Source: Spongilla lacustris (Eukaryota > Porifera > Demospongiae > Spongillida > Spongillidae). From it: a stretch of DNA of 64,000 nt. The stretch is from the NCBI GenBank assembly GCA_949361645.1, contig OX442437.1, positions 3,955,921 to 4,019,920 of the forward strand, given 5' to 3'. A program made the position numbers and the translations under genes. Shown piece after piece: positions 23,186 to 34,755 of this stretch. The notes beneath the pieces were generated by a model. That model made no database searches, was not told the DNA's origin, and saw only the letters and a list, made by a program, of their open reading frames with translations. How positions within the stretch are numbered: the stretch's first letter is position 1; the number at the start of each line of letters is the position of its first letter.

Positions 23186-23405
23186 ATAGGGAGAAGGAGA
23201 GGGAGAAGAGAAAGGGAGGAGAGGGAGGGAGAGAGGGAGGAAGATAGGGAGGGAAGGTATGATTGTAGGAAGGGTGGGAGGAGGAATGGAGAGCTGGCCC
23301 TCCCACCCTCCTTCCGTATCTTCCTCTCCCCCTCCCTCTCTCCTTTCCTCTCTTCCTCCCTCTCCCCCAGAGAGGGTGGCAGGGAGGGTAGGAGCAGGAG
23401 GAGAG
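23186..23405. repeat. Purine/pyrimidine imperfect inverted repeat
   Basis: A purine arm (ggagaaggagagggagaag..., 23190-23292) faces a pyrimidine arm (cctcccaccctccttcc..., 23300-23368) around ggagagctggccctcc. It could form a long hairpin or triplex. The ORFs through it are Arg/Glu or Ser/Leu/Pro low-complexity only. Confidence 0.8.
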
Positions 23406-24633
23406 GCATATATAGAGGCACATGTGTTTTAAATTATACAAATGTTCCATGTGCCACACAAACAAAAACATACATTTATAAACTCACATGCACTCAAAAG
23501 TTTGCTGCGATTAAAGTACATTTAATTGGTAATCTATTTCTTTCAACCTGATTACAAGGGCTGGAAGAAATAATCATTGCAAGTGATATAACTTTCCAAA
23601 TAGGTACACTCCAGAGCACACACATCCTAAGACCCCACCCACACACCTTCCAAAAAATGCTCTGTGTGGATGAAAGATGTTCCATTCTCGTTAGTGCCTT
23701 CACATATCATATGAAGCCGACCAATGTATAAGCATCAAAAATAAAATTTTAAGGCTATAAAGCTTAAAGAACATTTCACACATACACACATACATGCAGA
23801 CAACAATTTCAGTTACAATGTACCTGTGAAATCATCTGATCTACATGCAGAAAGTAAATAGCATTGTTTGTGGTATCACTGACCACACCCTCTTATATTC
23901 AATGGTGTAATGGGAATCTTAATGCTCACAAAAGTGTGGAATTTCACAAATCGTGCACCATTGAGTACTCCAACAAACAAAATGTAACAGAACGAGCTTA
24001 TATAAGTGTACCCCACACATACTCTCGCGTATTCTACCATGGCTCATCCTCTCTGATAATGCCTTCATCCACAGTAGTTCATTCACCAGGAAGCTTTGAT
24101 TTTTTTGAAGAACCATCTGGGCATCCTACACAACACAAGTCAATTGATATTATAATATACTATAATAACAGTAAGAAAAATTGTGCTTGCATGTACTAGT
24201 CATCAACATGCACCCTACATTTGTGGTAATAGGCCTTCGTAAAGACATCAAGGACTGAATTTATCAGTACATCAAAGCTCAAAGAGTCTTTCATGATCAG
24301 TACATGTAGAACATGTAACTTCAATTACAACATAAACAATAACAATGCAAGGAAGTTACAGCACACCTGGCTTAATGGCTATGACCTATGTGAGTATATG
24401 TATTGTATGTCTACAAAAGCTCGCGTTTGGTCCCTCCCCTCGGTAAATAGTAAATAGGACAACACAACTGCACTGTCACATATATCACAACGACGTACCG
24501 GTTTAGTGGTGCGGTATTAGGGAGCGTACGAGAAAAGTACGTCATCTTCTTGACTCGTTTGTAAATTATATACCGTAACGCTCTAATTATACAACTAAAT
24601 GTCCAACACCTCGTAGCTACGCTAAACTTCATT
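23406..24633. other. No firm gene
   Basis: A minus-strand segment at 24015-24127 has an acceptor-like gttgtgtag followed by an open frame, but no partner exon was found. The remainder is AT-rich. Confidence 0.35.
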
Positions 24634-24743
24634 TATCGTATTCGTATCTCCAATACCTTGTTCCCTTCCTTTTTACACCACCACTGCCTTCAAATCCTAT
24701 ATATACCGCCAACTTTCTCAGAGAGAATCTTTTTATATCTTGT
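24634..24743. repeat. Solo end of a MITE family
   Basis: This 110-bp block (ttcctttttacaccaccact ... tatatcttg) closely matches the right arm of the MITE at 43540-43822 and is related to that at 47311-47586. Confidence 0.75.
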
Positions 24744-25093
24744 AATAATATACTGAGGGATGCGATATCATTCCTTTCAGTGAAACATGTACATAACACT
24801 AGCAATAATATCTGGAGATAGAAAATCAGTTTTGATATTGAAGCCTCCCAAAGGACCAAAAACAGTGCATGCCATATACATCAAATTAGTCTTTATTAAT
24901 AACCGCGTTGTACAATATGTCACTAGATCAACTGATACCGGCATTAATGTAACACTGACTTCCTATCAAAATGCCGCCCCTCAGTCCTGGCATATTTCTA
25001 TTGGTTAAATGCTTGCACGTGTTCCTTTGTAACAGCAGTACTTAAGCAATCAGTTTTGGCTACCTTCGCAATAGTAAATTGAGAAAAAAAAAA

Positions 25094-25889
25094 ATGGCCC
25101 TTGAGAAGGTACTGTGCAGCGCCATTGTTTTCATCGTCTACGTCTGGTCCAGCTGTTCTGCTGTGCGCTGTGGTTCGGTAAGTGCTACTTGACAAAGCAG
25201 CTAGCCAATTCTCGCCATCATTGTTTCGTCTCGCAGCCCCAGTTTAAATTTTCCGGCTTTCAAGCTGGTCTGAAATCGGACGCCTCACTGTCCGCTAACT
25301 CCACAGCTGTCTTGAAAGGATACACTTCTGTAAGCAGCTGCAGTTCATTGCCTACTGCAAGCATGATTTCAATTTTTCTCGTACGTTGTATTGCTGTTCG
25401 TTGCTGCCAGTTGTTGGATGGCATTTTTGCTCAAGAGGTGACTGTGGCTGTTCTAAGCGGTGTGGTCACCCTAAAGCACAGCGGTGTGTACTTCTTTGCT
25501 GCCAGCGTCCACTTCATTACTACACTGAATGATACGTGTGACGGCGGAAGTGGTACGATCAAAGTCGCCATTTGTGCTGATAACGACTGCAAGAACAAGG
25601 CGTAAGGCGCACATTATTACATAAGCTTGGTTAATACTTTACACCCACTTCTAGCTCACTGCAGGCTGTTAGCCAAACGTGCGACAAAGCGTTCTCTATG
25701 ACAGCCACAGGGCTTTTGTTTCTAACGGTAAGTCGCGTAAGGAATATTGTAAATATTATAATTAGAATGTTTCTTGTACTGTAGTCAACACAGACCTTAC
25801 GAGTGCACCTGTTCAACACCGGAGACTCTCCGCTCACCATCGGAGCAGCATCTATGTTTTCGGGCTACCTTCTAGCGTGCACTGATTAA
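25094..25889 (+). CDS. Secreted C1q-domain protein, five exons
   Basis: Exons 25094-25177, 25237-25329, 25411-25601, 25655-25727 and 25785-25889 join in phase to 181 residues; the four introns are only 53-81 bp. Residues 1 to about 24 form a signal peptide (LCSAIVFIVYVWSSC core). The rest fits the jelly-roll C1q/TNF fold: FSGFQAGLKSDASL at the start, VVTLKHSGVYFFAASVHF as the central strand pair, and PLTIGAASMFSGYLL near the end, which is the typical C1q C-terminal strand. Potential N-glycosylation sites are at N49 and N99. Several cysteines in the second half could form disulfides. There is no collagen stretch, so this is a globular C1q-like protein. Such proteins are extracellular trimers used for pattern recognition or adhesion; the ligand cannot be inferred. 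The ATG follows an A-rich run and is the only one that supplies a signal peptide. Confidence 0.85.
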
Positions 25890-27150
25890 TTGTTTCTTTT
25901 TTTCTTTTTTTTTCTTCTTGTACCATTCTCAATTCCCTTTCAATAAATAAGTTGCAAACTTCGATTGCACAAAATACATGCATGGAAAAGTTGACATAAC
26001 AGATAAAAGTATTCATGAAGTCTTCATACCTCAAACCATACCTTTGATGTCTAGAAACTAGTTACTAAACAACTCTTTCAAACGTGGCATTTCAATTATG
26101 TTTGTTGTATAGCCTTATGTTTGGGTCATGCATGTCAGGTATGTGAACTGGTGTATTGTTTCATTTTAAAAATAATACAATGTGAAATAAAAAAAAAAAC
26201 CTAGCCTTTGGCCCTTTGACAGCCTTCGATGCCAAAGTCAGAGATAATGTTTTGTCCGTACATGTACTGGATCTAACTGATTCTGCTTGGCAGCTGGCTC
26301 AATTGAGTCTGAATATGGTGGGCTTGGACTATGTTCTGTTGGGCTCCACTCTTGTGCAGCTTATTTGTACATGTGCCACTGGTTCATATGGAGAAATCAA
26401 CGGACACGAAAGTTGCGGTTTGTAAATTTTTGGATTTCATTCCGCGGTACGTTCCATAGAGAATGTATGGCGTTTTTACTAACTTGATTATTATTTACTT
26501 AACTAACGGACCTGCAACTTTTGCCACCCTCTAATACTACTCTAAATGATGTTTAAATGTAGGCAATTTCAAATTTTATACCTTGTATCGTCCAAAATTC
26601 TGGGACCATTTCTGAAAATATGATATTCCATAGACTTGTACAGAAAATGGAAAAAAATCATGCTAATTAAGATATTCCATTAGTTATAACTAATGAACAG
26701 AGGGGGGTTAGAACTTTTGCCACCCTCTGAAACAATTCTACAACTATCCAAATAATATAATATATGAAAAAAAGTGGATGTTGTCGTGAAGAATTTGGGG
26801 ACCATTTTTAAAAATAGTAAATCGGTTTTGGTGCAATAAGGCGCCATTTTTAAATGGCGTTTCTATGTGTTGCCATAGATATTTAGTAAAATCCATAGTT
26901 AATAAAATGAGACTAGCATTTTGCAAAGCTGGAGTCGAACAGAGGGCGTGGTGGGCCAGGTGCCGCCCCGTGGTGGGCCAGGTGCCGCCCCGTGCCGGGG
27001 GTAACTACTAGTACATGCCATGGAATACTAAAAGCTTCGAGTCTGTGTTTTCTGCAAGACAGATCGATGTATTGAAATGATGGTTAGGCTGCTTACCTCG
27101 ACCGGCTGCTCAGACAAGAGATGTAGGCCTACACGTAGCTGTAGCTGGAT
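25890..27150. other. No gene; two direct repeats of about 105 bp
   Basis: 26515-26620 and 26711-26815 are diverged direct repeats (aacttttgccaccctct ... gggaccattt). 26940-26998 holds two copies of gtggtgggccaggtgccgcc. A 69-codon ORF at 26216-26425 shows no family resemblance. Confidence 0.6.
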
Positions 27151-27950
27151 CTGAGCTATCCGAGTGCATCCTGAGGTCTACAGTGGCGACGAGGGTGCAT
27201 GGGATAGCTAAGAAGGATGGCAGGGGAGTGTGACGCGTCAACGGAAGACTGGTCGAGTTAATACGTCGAGCGGCTAGAACATTTGTTTTCTTCCTGGCAA
27301 ATAAAGTGGAAGCCGAACAGAAAAAGGACGCTTTCCTCGCCTGTATTACAATTGGCCTGCTCCGAGCGCTCGTAGCACCCCAGAAATTGAAAGACCGAAC
27401 GTACGAGCAACTGGTCGCAGCCTTAACGACACACGTAGCGCCTAAACCTCTAGTCATCGCAGAACGTACGGTTCCACAAACGGGACAAAAGGAGGGAGAA
27501 AGTGTAATATGTGGTATGCAGCAAGTTTGCAGAACTGTGCGTTTGGTGCGACGTTATCAGAGACGCTGAGAGACAGGGTGTTCTTTGGTATGAGGGACGA
27601 GGGGGTACAGAAGAGACTCCTCACAAAGGCAGACCTCACTTTTGCCAAGGTGCTGGAGACAGCGGAAATTGCGGAAAGGGAGACTAGAGACGCGCAGAAC
27701 AGTTGCAGAGTGTCACAAAACAGGAAGTACATCAAGTGGCAGCACCACCAAGAAGGGGGAGACTGTCAGGCCTAGGGGCAACAGGTGTGGAGGAGCGCAT
27801 GATACTCAACAGTGCAGGTTCAGAAACAAAGTTTGCAGGAAATGGGGGCAAATTGAGAGGGCGTGTTGTGCAAAGAAAAGGGCAGAAGGAACAGGTGTTG
27901 AAAAGGGTGTACCCACTAGAGACCACTCTGTGAAGGAACTAAAGGGGGAC
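27151..27950 (+). mobile_element. Ty3/gypsy-type gag relic with LTR end and primer-binding-like site
   Basis: gagctatccgagtgcatcct (27151) recurs at 29050, suggesting LTR material. tggcgacgaggg (27184) resembles the primer-binding area of many gypsy elements. A frameshifted gag follows: DWSS-YVERLEHLF, then KKDAFLACITIGLLRALVAP, LVAALTTHVAPKP, then RDRVFFGMRDEGVQKRLL. The final part is a degenerate zinc knuckle (CGGAHDTQQCRF). At least three frame breaks are visible, so it is dead. Pol does not follow in this orientation. Confidence 0.72.
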
Positions 27951-28099
27951 GATGAAAGCAAAGAAGAATGGGACAGACTGAAATGGGGATCACTACATGG
28001 CCTAGCAAAAGACAAGAGAAATGGAATGAAACAGAGGACAATGGGTAAACCTATATGTATGTGGAGTTCATCATGTCATTGAATGAACAACTGCTATGT

Positions 28100-28560
28100 A
28101 TCAATACAATTGGTTGTACCCCAAATTGTACAGGCCTGTACAATTTTATAGGCCTGTACCACTGTACAGGCCACTACCCCTCCCTGTACACGCCATTACC
28201 CTTGTACAGGCCTGCACCCCTGTACAAGCCTGTACCCTTGTACAGTCCTGTACACCCCCCCCCCCCCCCCCCCCCCCCCCAGTACAGGCCTGTACCCCTG
28301 TCCAGGCTTGTACCCCTCCCTGCATGTACATGCCTTTACCCCTGTACAAGCCTGTACTCCTGTACACACCCCCCCCCCCCCCCCCCCCCCCCCCCTGCCA
28401 GTATAGGCCTGTACCCCTGTCCAGGCTTGTATCCCTGTACCCCTCCTTGAACATGCCTGTATCCCTGAGCAGGCCTGTACCCCTCCGTGAACAGTGGTAC
28501 AGGCCTATACCTCTCCCTGTTACCCTTTCACAGGATTGTACTGCTATACTTGTATAGTTC
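28100..28560. repeat. GTACAGGCCTGTAC palindromic minisatellite
   Basis: Many short variants of cctgtacccctgtacaggcc in tandem, interrupted by two poly-C tracts (28255-28280 and 28369-28395). Each unit is self-complementary around gtac or ggcc. Confidence 0.9.
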
Positions 28561-28614
28561 ATGTCTCTACTCAAAGCATGGCTTTATAACCGAACCTCTT
28601 CTGTAGTTTTGGGT

Positions 28615-28975
28615 GGCCATCCCTCCTGAATAGGCTGAAACACCCTTGCTAACACCAGGTCCCTTAATTGTTGTTGTTCTTCCAAATTCTGCCGGTTTGT
28701 AGTTGGGAATGTCCCTCCTTCCTCCTCGTCCACTTGTGCCATCTGCATGTTGGCCACCACTGGGAGACGTGAAAGTGCATCAGCATTTGTGTGCTGAGTG
28801 GTACTCTTGTACCTGATATCAAGACAGGGCTAGCCTACCGCATATACCAATGCAACCGTGCTGCTGTCACTGCTGGTAATCCTTTTTCAGGGTTGAGAAT
28901 GGACAACAAGGGATGGTGGTCTGTCACCAGTGTGAAATGGGGAGGAACTGTGATGTCCGGAAACATTCAGTGATT
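28615..28975 (-). mobile_element. Ty3/gypsy pol relic: RNase H end
   Basis: On the minus strand, FTLVTDHHPLLSILNPEKG, then (frame break) DIRYKSTTQHTNADALSRLP, are the hallmarks of the RNase H domain and tether of gypsy pol. A glutamine-rich tail follows. At least one stop interrupts it. Its strand is opposite to the gag relic beside it, so the two come from different insertions or an inversion. Confidence 0.8.
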
Positions 28976-30656
28976 AGATATATAGGATCATGTGTGTGTA
29001 TGTGATTAAGTGTATGATTCAGTATAATGAATGAATAGTTGTTGATGTTGTGAGCTATCCGAGTGCATCCTGAGGTATCGAGTGTCTGAGAAACAAACCA
29101 GCCTAGGACGCCATTGCATGTGGTTGAAACATGATCACATGTACATGTACAACAGTGCTTTGTTGTGACACCTGCAGTTAAATTAACACAACAGTAACGC
29201 TACATTACATCCATAGTGACATCCATGCACATGCACTGTTCCTTCTGATTGTTCCTGTAGCTAGTGAGCGTTGTATGCGAAAAATCAATTTAAGCTGACA
29301 CTTGAACTCCCTGAAATAAAAATGCAGTGATTACTAGAATACACCTGAACACACATATTGCATACTGTAGAAGAGAACAGGTTAATTAACTTACGTCCTT
29401 TTCTTCAACCCAATATAAGTGTCTTCTTAAAACCACTTTACAACACTAGATAAACTATTCTTCCATTCTGGAAAGCATGGTATTAGTCAGTTTTATTTAT
29501 TTTTATTTTTTAAAACAAACCCAGCTAGCTTACCTTTTTCCTTTCACACACGATCCTTTCAGCTGGATAGTACTTCATTTGACATGCGCTATAATATGAG
29601 AGCCGGGGCCAGCGGGGTGAATGGGGATAAGGGGAGGAAAGGAGAGAGGAGGAGCGAGAGTGATGGGAGGGAGGGGGAGGTAGGAAAATTGACGGGATGA
29701 GGAGGGAGGGAGATGGAAGGGGAGGTAAGGAAATTGAAGGGAGGAGGAAAAGAGAAAGTATTATTTGTTTTTGTTTTTGTACAGGTTGTGGTGGCAGTTT
29801 GTATATGCCAAAACATTGAGTGTCTGACTGGCTAAATACAATTGAGGGATTCATGAATGTTTGTGTTACGATGTTCTACTTCCATTGCTGCAGTATTATT
29901 GTAGGAAGTCTTCCCTTCATATGTACAGTTAAATGGCATGTTTGTGAACCCTGGATTAATTGACAGAACAGCAAGTGACATGCCACGTGTACACCAGGGG
30001 GTAGGTGCGGTAAATCCCTGGTGTTATAGGAAGTACATGCATGTAATGGTGTGCTTCTTGTATAGCAAATGCATGACTGGAAACCGTACGTGATACTGGC
30101 AGATGTTGCCTATTCCTGCCTCCTCCTCCCCCACGTTCAGCTGATGTGTGTGTGTGTGTGTGTGCATGTGTGTGTGTGTGTGTGCATGTGTGTGTGCATG
30201 TGTGTGTACATGTATGTGTGTGTGTACATAAACACCTGCTGATCCTATCTTATTTTGATGTTTGTACAAAGTAACAAAGGCCCAATGTCATGAATTTTGT
30301 TGTGTGGCCAGACTGCTGATAAAAGGTCTAGGTCTGTACATACAGTGAATAATCTCATGCACAATGCCATGCACCTTGGTGCAGATACAACCCCTAGGCC
30401 TGGTTTTGCTGGTTGTCCTAGGGAATAGCTGTGTCCTGGAAGTTCATAGTATGTTAACAGATGTGCAGCACTACTACTTGTGTCCATACATGTACATGTA
30501 TGTACATTTTTGGTGAGCCCCAGGGTTATTCTATTGCCTGTCTACTTGTTGCCAGCTAGGCTTGGAGTACTACAGTTGAGAGCCTTACTGTTGACAGTAA
30601 TGAGAGCAAGGTACTACATGTAATGCCGTGCATACTAAAAATGAAAACCTTTAGGG
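28976..30656. other. No gene; LTR-like scrap, purine tract, TG repeat
   Basis: 29048-29074 repeats the LTR-like block from 27151. 29605-29757 is a nearly pure purine tract (gggagg units). 30146-30220 is a TG/CATG microsatellite. The last 300 bp have no coding signal. Confidence 0.55.
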
Positions 30657-30792
30657 AAGGCCAACAGTATAGGGAGAAGGCCAACAGTATAGGGAGAAGG
30701 CCAACAGTATAGGGAGAAGGCCAACAGTATAGGGAGAAGGCCAACAGTATAGGGAGAAGGCCACTGTATAGGGAGAAGGCCAACTGACCAAC
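30653..30792. repeat. 20-bp minisatellite, small array
   Basis: Seven tandem copies of agggagaaggccaacagtat, the same unit as the large array at 31996-32740. Confidence 0.95.
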
Positions 30793-31629
<837 letters not shown>

Positions 31630-31995
31630 ATGTACATGCATGTGTGTGTTTGTGTCCAAATTATTATTTATATCTGATGTATATGGATGTACATGTAAGT
31701 ACCACTGTGTACAGGTATATGTGTGGACAAAATTGGTGTGTGTGCCCATATTTGAAGTACACAATACACAGCTCTACATCAGCGTGTGTAGTGTGTACAT
31801 GATGGAGACACTTGTGAATATGTGCATCGCCACCAGTAGAGCTACTACATTGAGTGTCCACACTGTAACTGAGCATGCGTGACTTGCTGGAAGTGTCCAT
31901 GCACATGTGTGGTGTGTGTGTCCCACAGGTCAGCTATACACATGGTAAACAAAGGGACAGAGATGCTACACAAATGGACAATGCTCAGCGGTTCA

Positions 31996-32740
31996 TATAG
32001 GGAGAAAGCCAATAGTATAGAGAGAAGGCCAATTGTATAGGAAATAGTATAGGGATAAGGCCGACAGTACACATGTAGGTAGAAAGTCAACAGTATAGGG
32101 AGAAAGCCAACAGCATAGGGAGACGGCCAACTGTATAGGGATGAGGTCAACCATATAGGGAGAAGGGTCAACAGTAAGGGAGAAGGCCAACTGTATAGGA
32201 ATAGTATAGGGAGAAGGCCAACAGTATAGGGAGAAGGCCAACAGTATAGGGAGAAGGCCAACAGTATAGGGAGAAGGCCAACAGTATAGGGAGAAGGCCA
32301 ACAGTATAGGGAGAAGGCCAACAGTATAGGGAGAAGGCCAACAGTATAGGGAGAAGGCCAACGATATAGGAAGAAGGCCAACGATATAGGGAGAAGGCCA
32401 ACAGTATAGGGAGAAGGCCAACAGTATAGGGAGAAGGCCAACAGTATAGGGAGAAGGCTAACAGTATAGGGAGAAGGCCAATGTATAGGGAGAAGGCCAA
32501 TGTATAGGGAGAAGGGCCAACAGTATAGGGAGAAGGCCAACTGTATATAGGGAGAAGGCCAACTGTATAGGGAGCAGGCCAACAGTATAGGGAGGGCCAA
32601 CAGTATAGCGAGAAGGCCACCAGTCTAACACTACAGGAAGAAGACCAACAGTATAAGGAGACGGGCAATTAACGGTCCGGGAGAAGGCCAACAGTACAGG
32701 GAGAATTCCATACAGTACTAGTATAGGGAGAAGGCCATAT
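31996..32740. repeat. 20-bp minisatellite, large array
   Basis: About 35 copies of agggagaaggccaacagtat. The centre (32200-32460) is homogeneous and the margins are diverged. The minus strand has no stop in the consensus in any frame, which yields long spurious LAFSLYCWPSPYTVGLLP-type ORFs. Confidence 0.95.
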
Positions 32741-33314
32741 CTCCTCCCCCTTCACTGCATCGAATATATGCCTGTTCTGCACATACTAAATTCACACAGT
32801 ATACTCACCAAAACACCTGAATCTCAGAAGTTGAAATCATGCAGGGCAATCCGTTTATTGCTGCCTCCACATCTCCAAAGCTAGCTACGATTGTGTATTG
32901 TCGTTAATAATTCATTTGCAATTAACAGTTAACTAGTTGCAACGTACGCAATAACTGTAACTTAATCCCAGATGACGCAAGGTATTACGTTATGACATAT
33001 TGTTTATGAATAAATTATGCGCGGTAGAAATTAATTTTTTGTCTTGATTTTACTACACGAATGGTTCATGTCATAATTATATAAAACACAGATTCACAAT
33101 CAGACCGATTTATAGTAAATTATAAATGTGTTTAAAATTCAATTTAAAAATAAAAGCATGATGACCGTCTATGTATGGGCCATTTCTCCATATGTATACT
33201 ATGGAGGGTAATCACCTTACTCGTGCTACTGACACCACAGGATACTGTCTGACTTGCAATTGACTCCATTGTGTCATCACCTGTTAACCAGAAAACCCTT
33301 TCTAGTTGTATTGA
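32741..33314. other. No gene seen
   Basis: AT-rich; no features recognised. Confidence 0.5.
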
Positions 33315-33650
33315 ACCTCAGTGCTTTGGGGCTGTATTGGATGCTCCTCTCTAGCCAATAAAGCTCCGCCTTCTTCAGTTCTGTATAGGTGCCCCATCCT
33401 TCGTCATGGCTTACTGTGGTACTTACAATATACAATGGAGTTTTGTGTAGCAATCCAGTGGTGGTTAGGTGTGGACATCTCTAGGGGGCTTTCATGTCCT
33501 CTTTGCACTGACATAGCTTTGGACCCATTAGGTCACCATGCAGCTACATGTAGGCAAGAGGGTGATGCCACTGATAACCATCTGTGGGATGTTTTTGTTG
33601 AGTTTTGCCATCACATTTAAGTACAAAGGTGGAGGAAGGCAGTGGTCTTA
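33315..33650 (+). mobile_element. Non-LTR retrotransposon relic, C-terminal zinc-cluster region
   Basis: The frame reads CVAIQWWLGVDISRGLSCPL, then ALDPLGHHAATCR. This is the conserved CPxC-(LDPLGHH)-C segment downstream of reverse transcriptase in this LINE group; compare CPFCPGAVLDPLGHHATSC at 34209-34402. The frame breaks soon after. Only the C-terminal part is present. Confidence 0.75.
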
Positions 33651-33763
33651 CACCTGACAACATCTCAACTACATACAGAATAGTATTATTATTTTATTAA
33701 TACATTACATACACGACTCACAAGTACAAAGAACTAACTCGGGCTACACTACACTCAAATGTC

Positions 33764-34402
33764 CTAAAAAACTACTACCCTGCCCATGATGGCCCTGGAT
33801 ATTGATCTAACTAAACACATGTTCATTCTGCTGTAGATGTCAAACAGGGCAACAGATTTGGGGCAACCTTGGTGGATGACCAGTAAAGATGTTAGGTGTG
33901 AGAACACGTTTGGGGCCTCCTTACCCCAATGCCCAAAGGTCTCTACAGCCAGTGGGATGCACACCCACTCCATGCAGCTCCTGACACTTGGCAACATTGG
34001 TGGAGTGTTTTCTACACCCCCCCCCCCCCCCTCCCCCCCCTGAGGAAGCATCTCTTAAGGTGGTAGGAGTGAGGGGTGAAGTGACTGTTATATCAAAAGC
34101 AGCAGGCTTGCCTCTATCCCAACCCTGAACCAACACATCAGCTGGACGTGTGTCGCTATGATCTCCAGATAGGCCATATCCCACTTCAACCCTTACAGGC
34201 AGGTGAGCTCAGAGGCAGAGTTCAGCAAAGGTGTCCCTAAAGTGGTTGTGACAGGTGACCACATCTCCACCATGCCAGCATGAGGTTGCATGGTGACCAA
34301 GAGGGTCAAGTACAGCTCCAGGGCAGAAGGGGCAAGAAGAAGCGGTTGACCGTAGCTTGACGTGGCAAATTGAGTATGCCTCGTGGTTTGAGCTAGACAC
34401 AT
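33764..34402 (-). mobile_element. Non-LTR retrotransposon relic with restriction-like endonuclease motif
   Basis: On the minus strand: CPFCPGAVLDPLGHHATSC, HGGDVVTCHNHFRD, then VEVGYGLSGDHSDTRPAD, VLVQGWDRGKPAAFDITV, a Gly-run expansion from poly-C (34017-34031), and PLAVETFGHWGKEAPNVF, finally SLVRSISRAIMGR. The pattern of PAD-V followed by AFDxxV resembles a PD-(D/E)XK restriction-like endonuclease at the end of some LINEs. At least two frameshifts. This is the best-preserved tail of this subfamily in the window. Confidence 0.78.
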
Positions 34403-34434
34403 AGTTAAAAGGTGTCCCTTTCCTTTTACGGTGT

Positions 34435-34553
34435 TAAAATGGCGATTAGTCCATCGGTGTTTTGAGTGTGCTCACGTTCCAAAGGTCTTCGGTTGTCACA
34501 GTCGTTGTTAAGGGCATGACACCATCATCATTCGGAGTGTCCACAAAACAACG
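34435..34553. repeat. Dispersed repeat, second copy inverted at 62086-62216
   Basis: gttccaaaggtcttcggttg and flanks are shared in inverse orientation with the segment at 62086-62216 over about 110 bp. The copy is cut by the N gap. Confidence 0.85.
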
Positions 34554-34555
34554 GG

Positions 34556-34755
34556 NNNNNNNNNNNNNNNNNNNNNNNNNNNNNNNNNNNNNNNNNNNNN
34601 NNNNNNNNNNNNNNNNNNNNNNNNNNNNNNNNNNNNNNNNNNNNNNNNNNNNNNNNNNNNNNNNNNNNNNNNNNNNNNNNNNNNNNNNNNNNNNNNNNNN
34701 NNNNNNNNNNNNNNNNNNNNNNNNNNNNNNNNNNNNNNNNNNNNNNNNNNNNNNN
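34556..34755. other. Assembly gap of 200 N
   Basis: Unknown bases; the three ORFs spanning it are artefacts. Confidence 1.

Noticed and set aside
23065..23551. Arg/Glu and Ser/Leu/Pro ORFs of 100-123 codons
   Set aside because: Low-complexity translation of the purine/pyrimidine inverted repeat.
25114..25605. 163-codon single ORF over the C1q region
   Set aside because: It reads through two short introns; the spliced model gives a signal peptide and a complete C1q C-terminus.
27454..28015. Minus-strand ORFs opposite the gag relic
   Set aside because: Antisense shadows without motifs.
31845..32691. 251-codon hydrophobic minus ORF
   Set aside because: Translation of the 20-bp minisatellite; adjacent frames are equally open.
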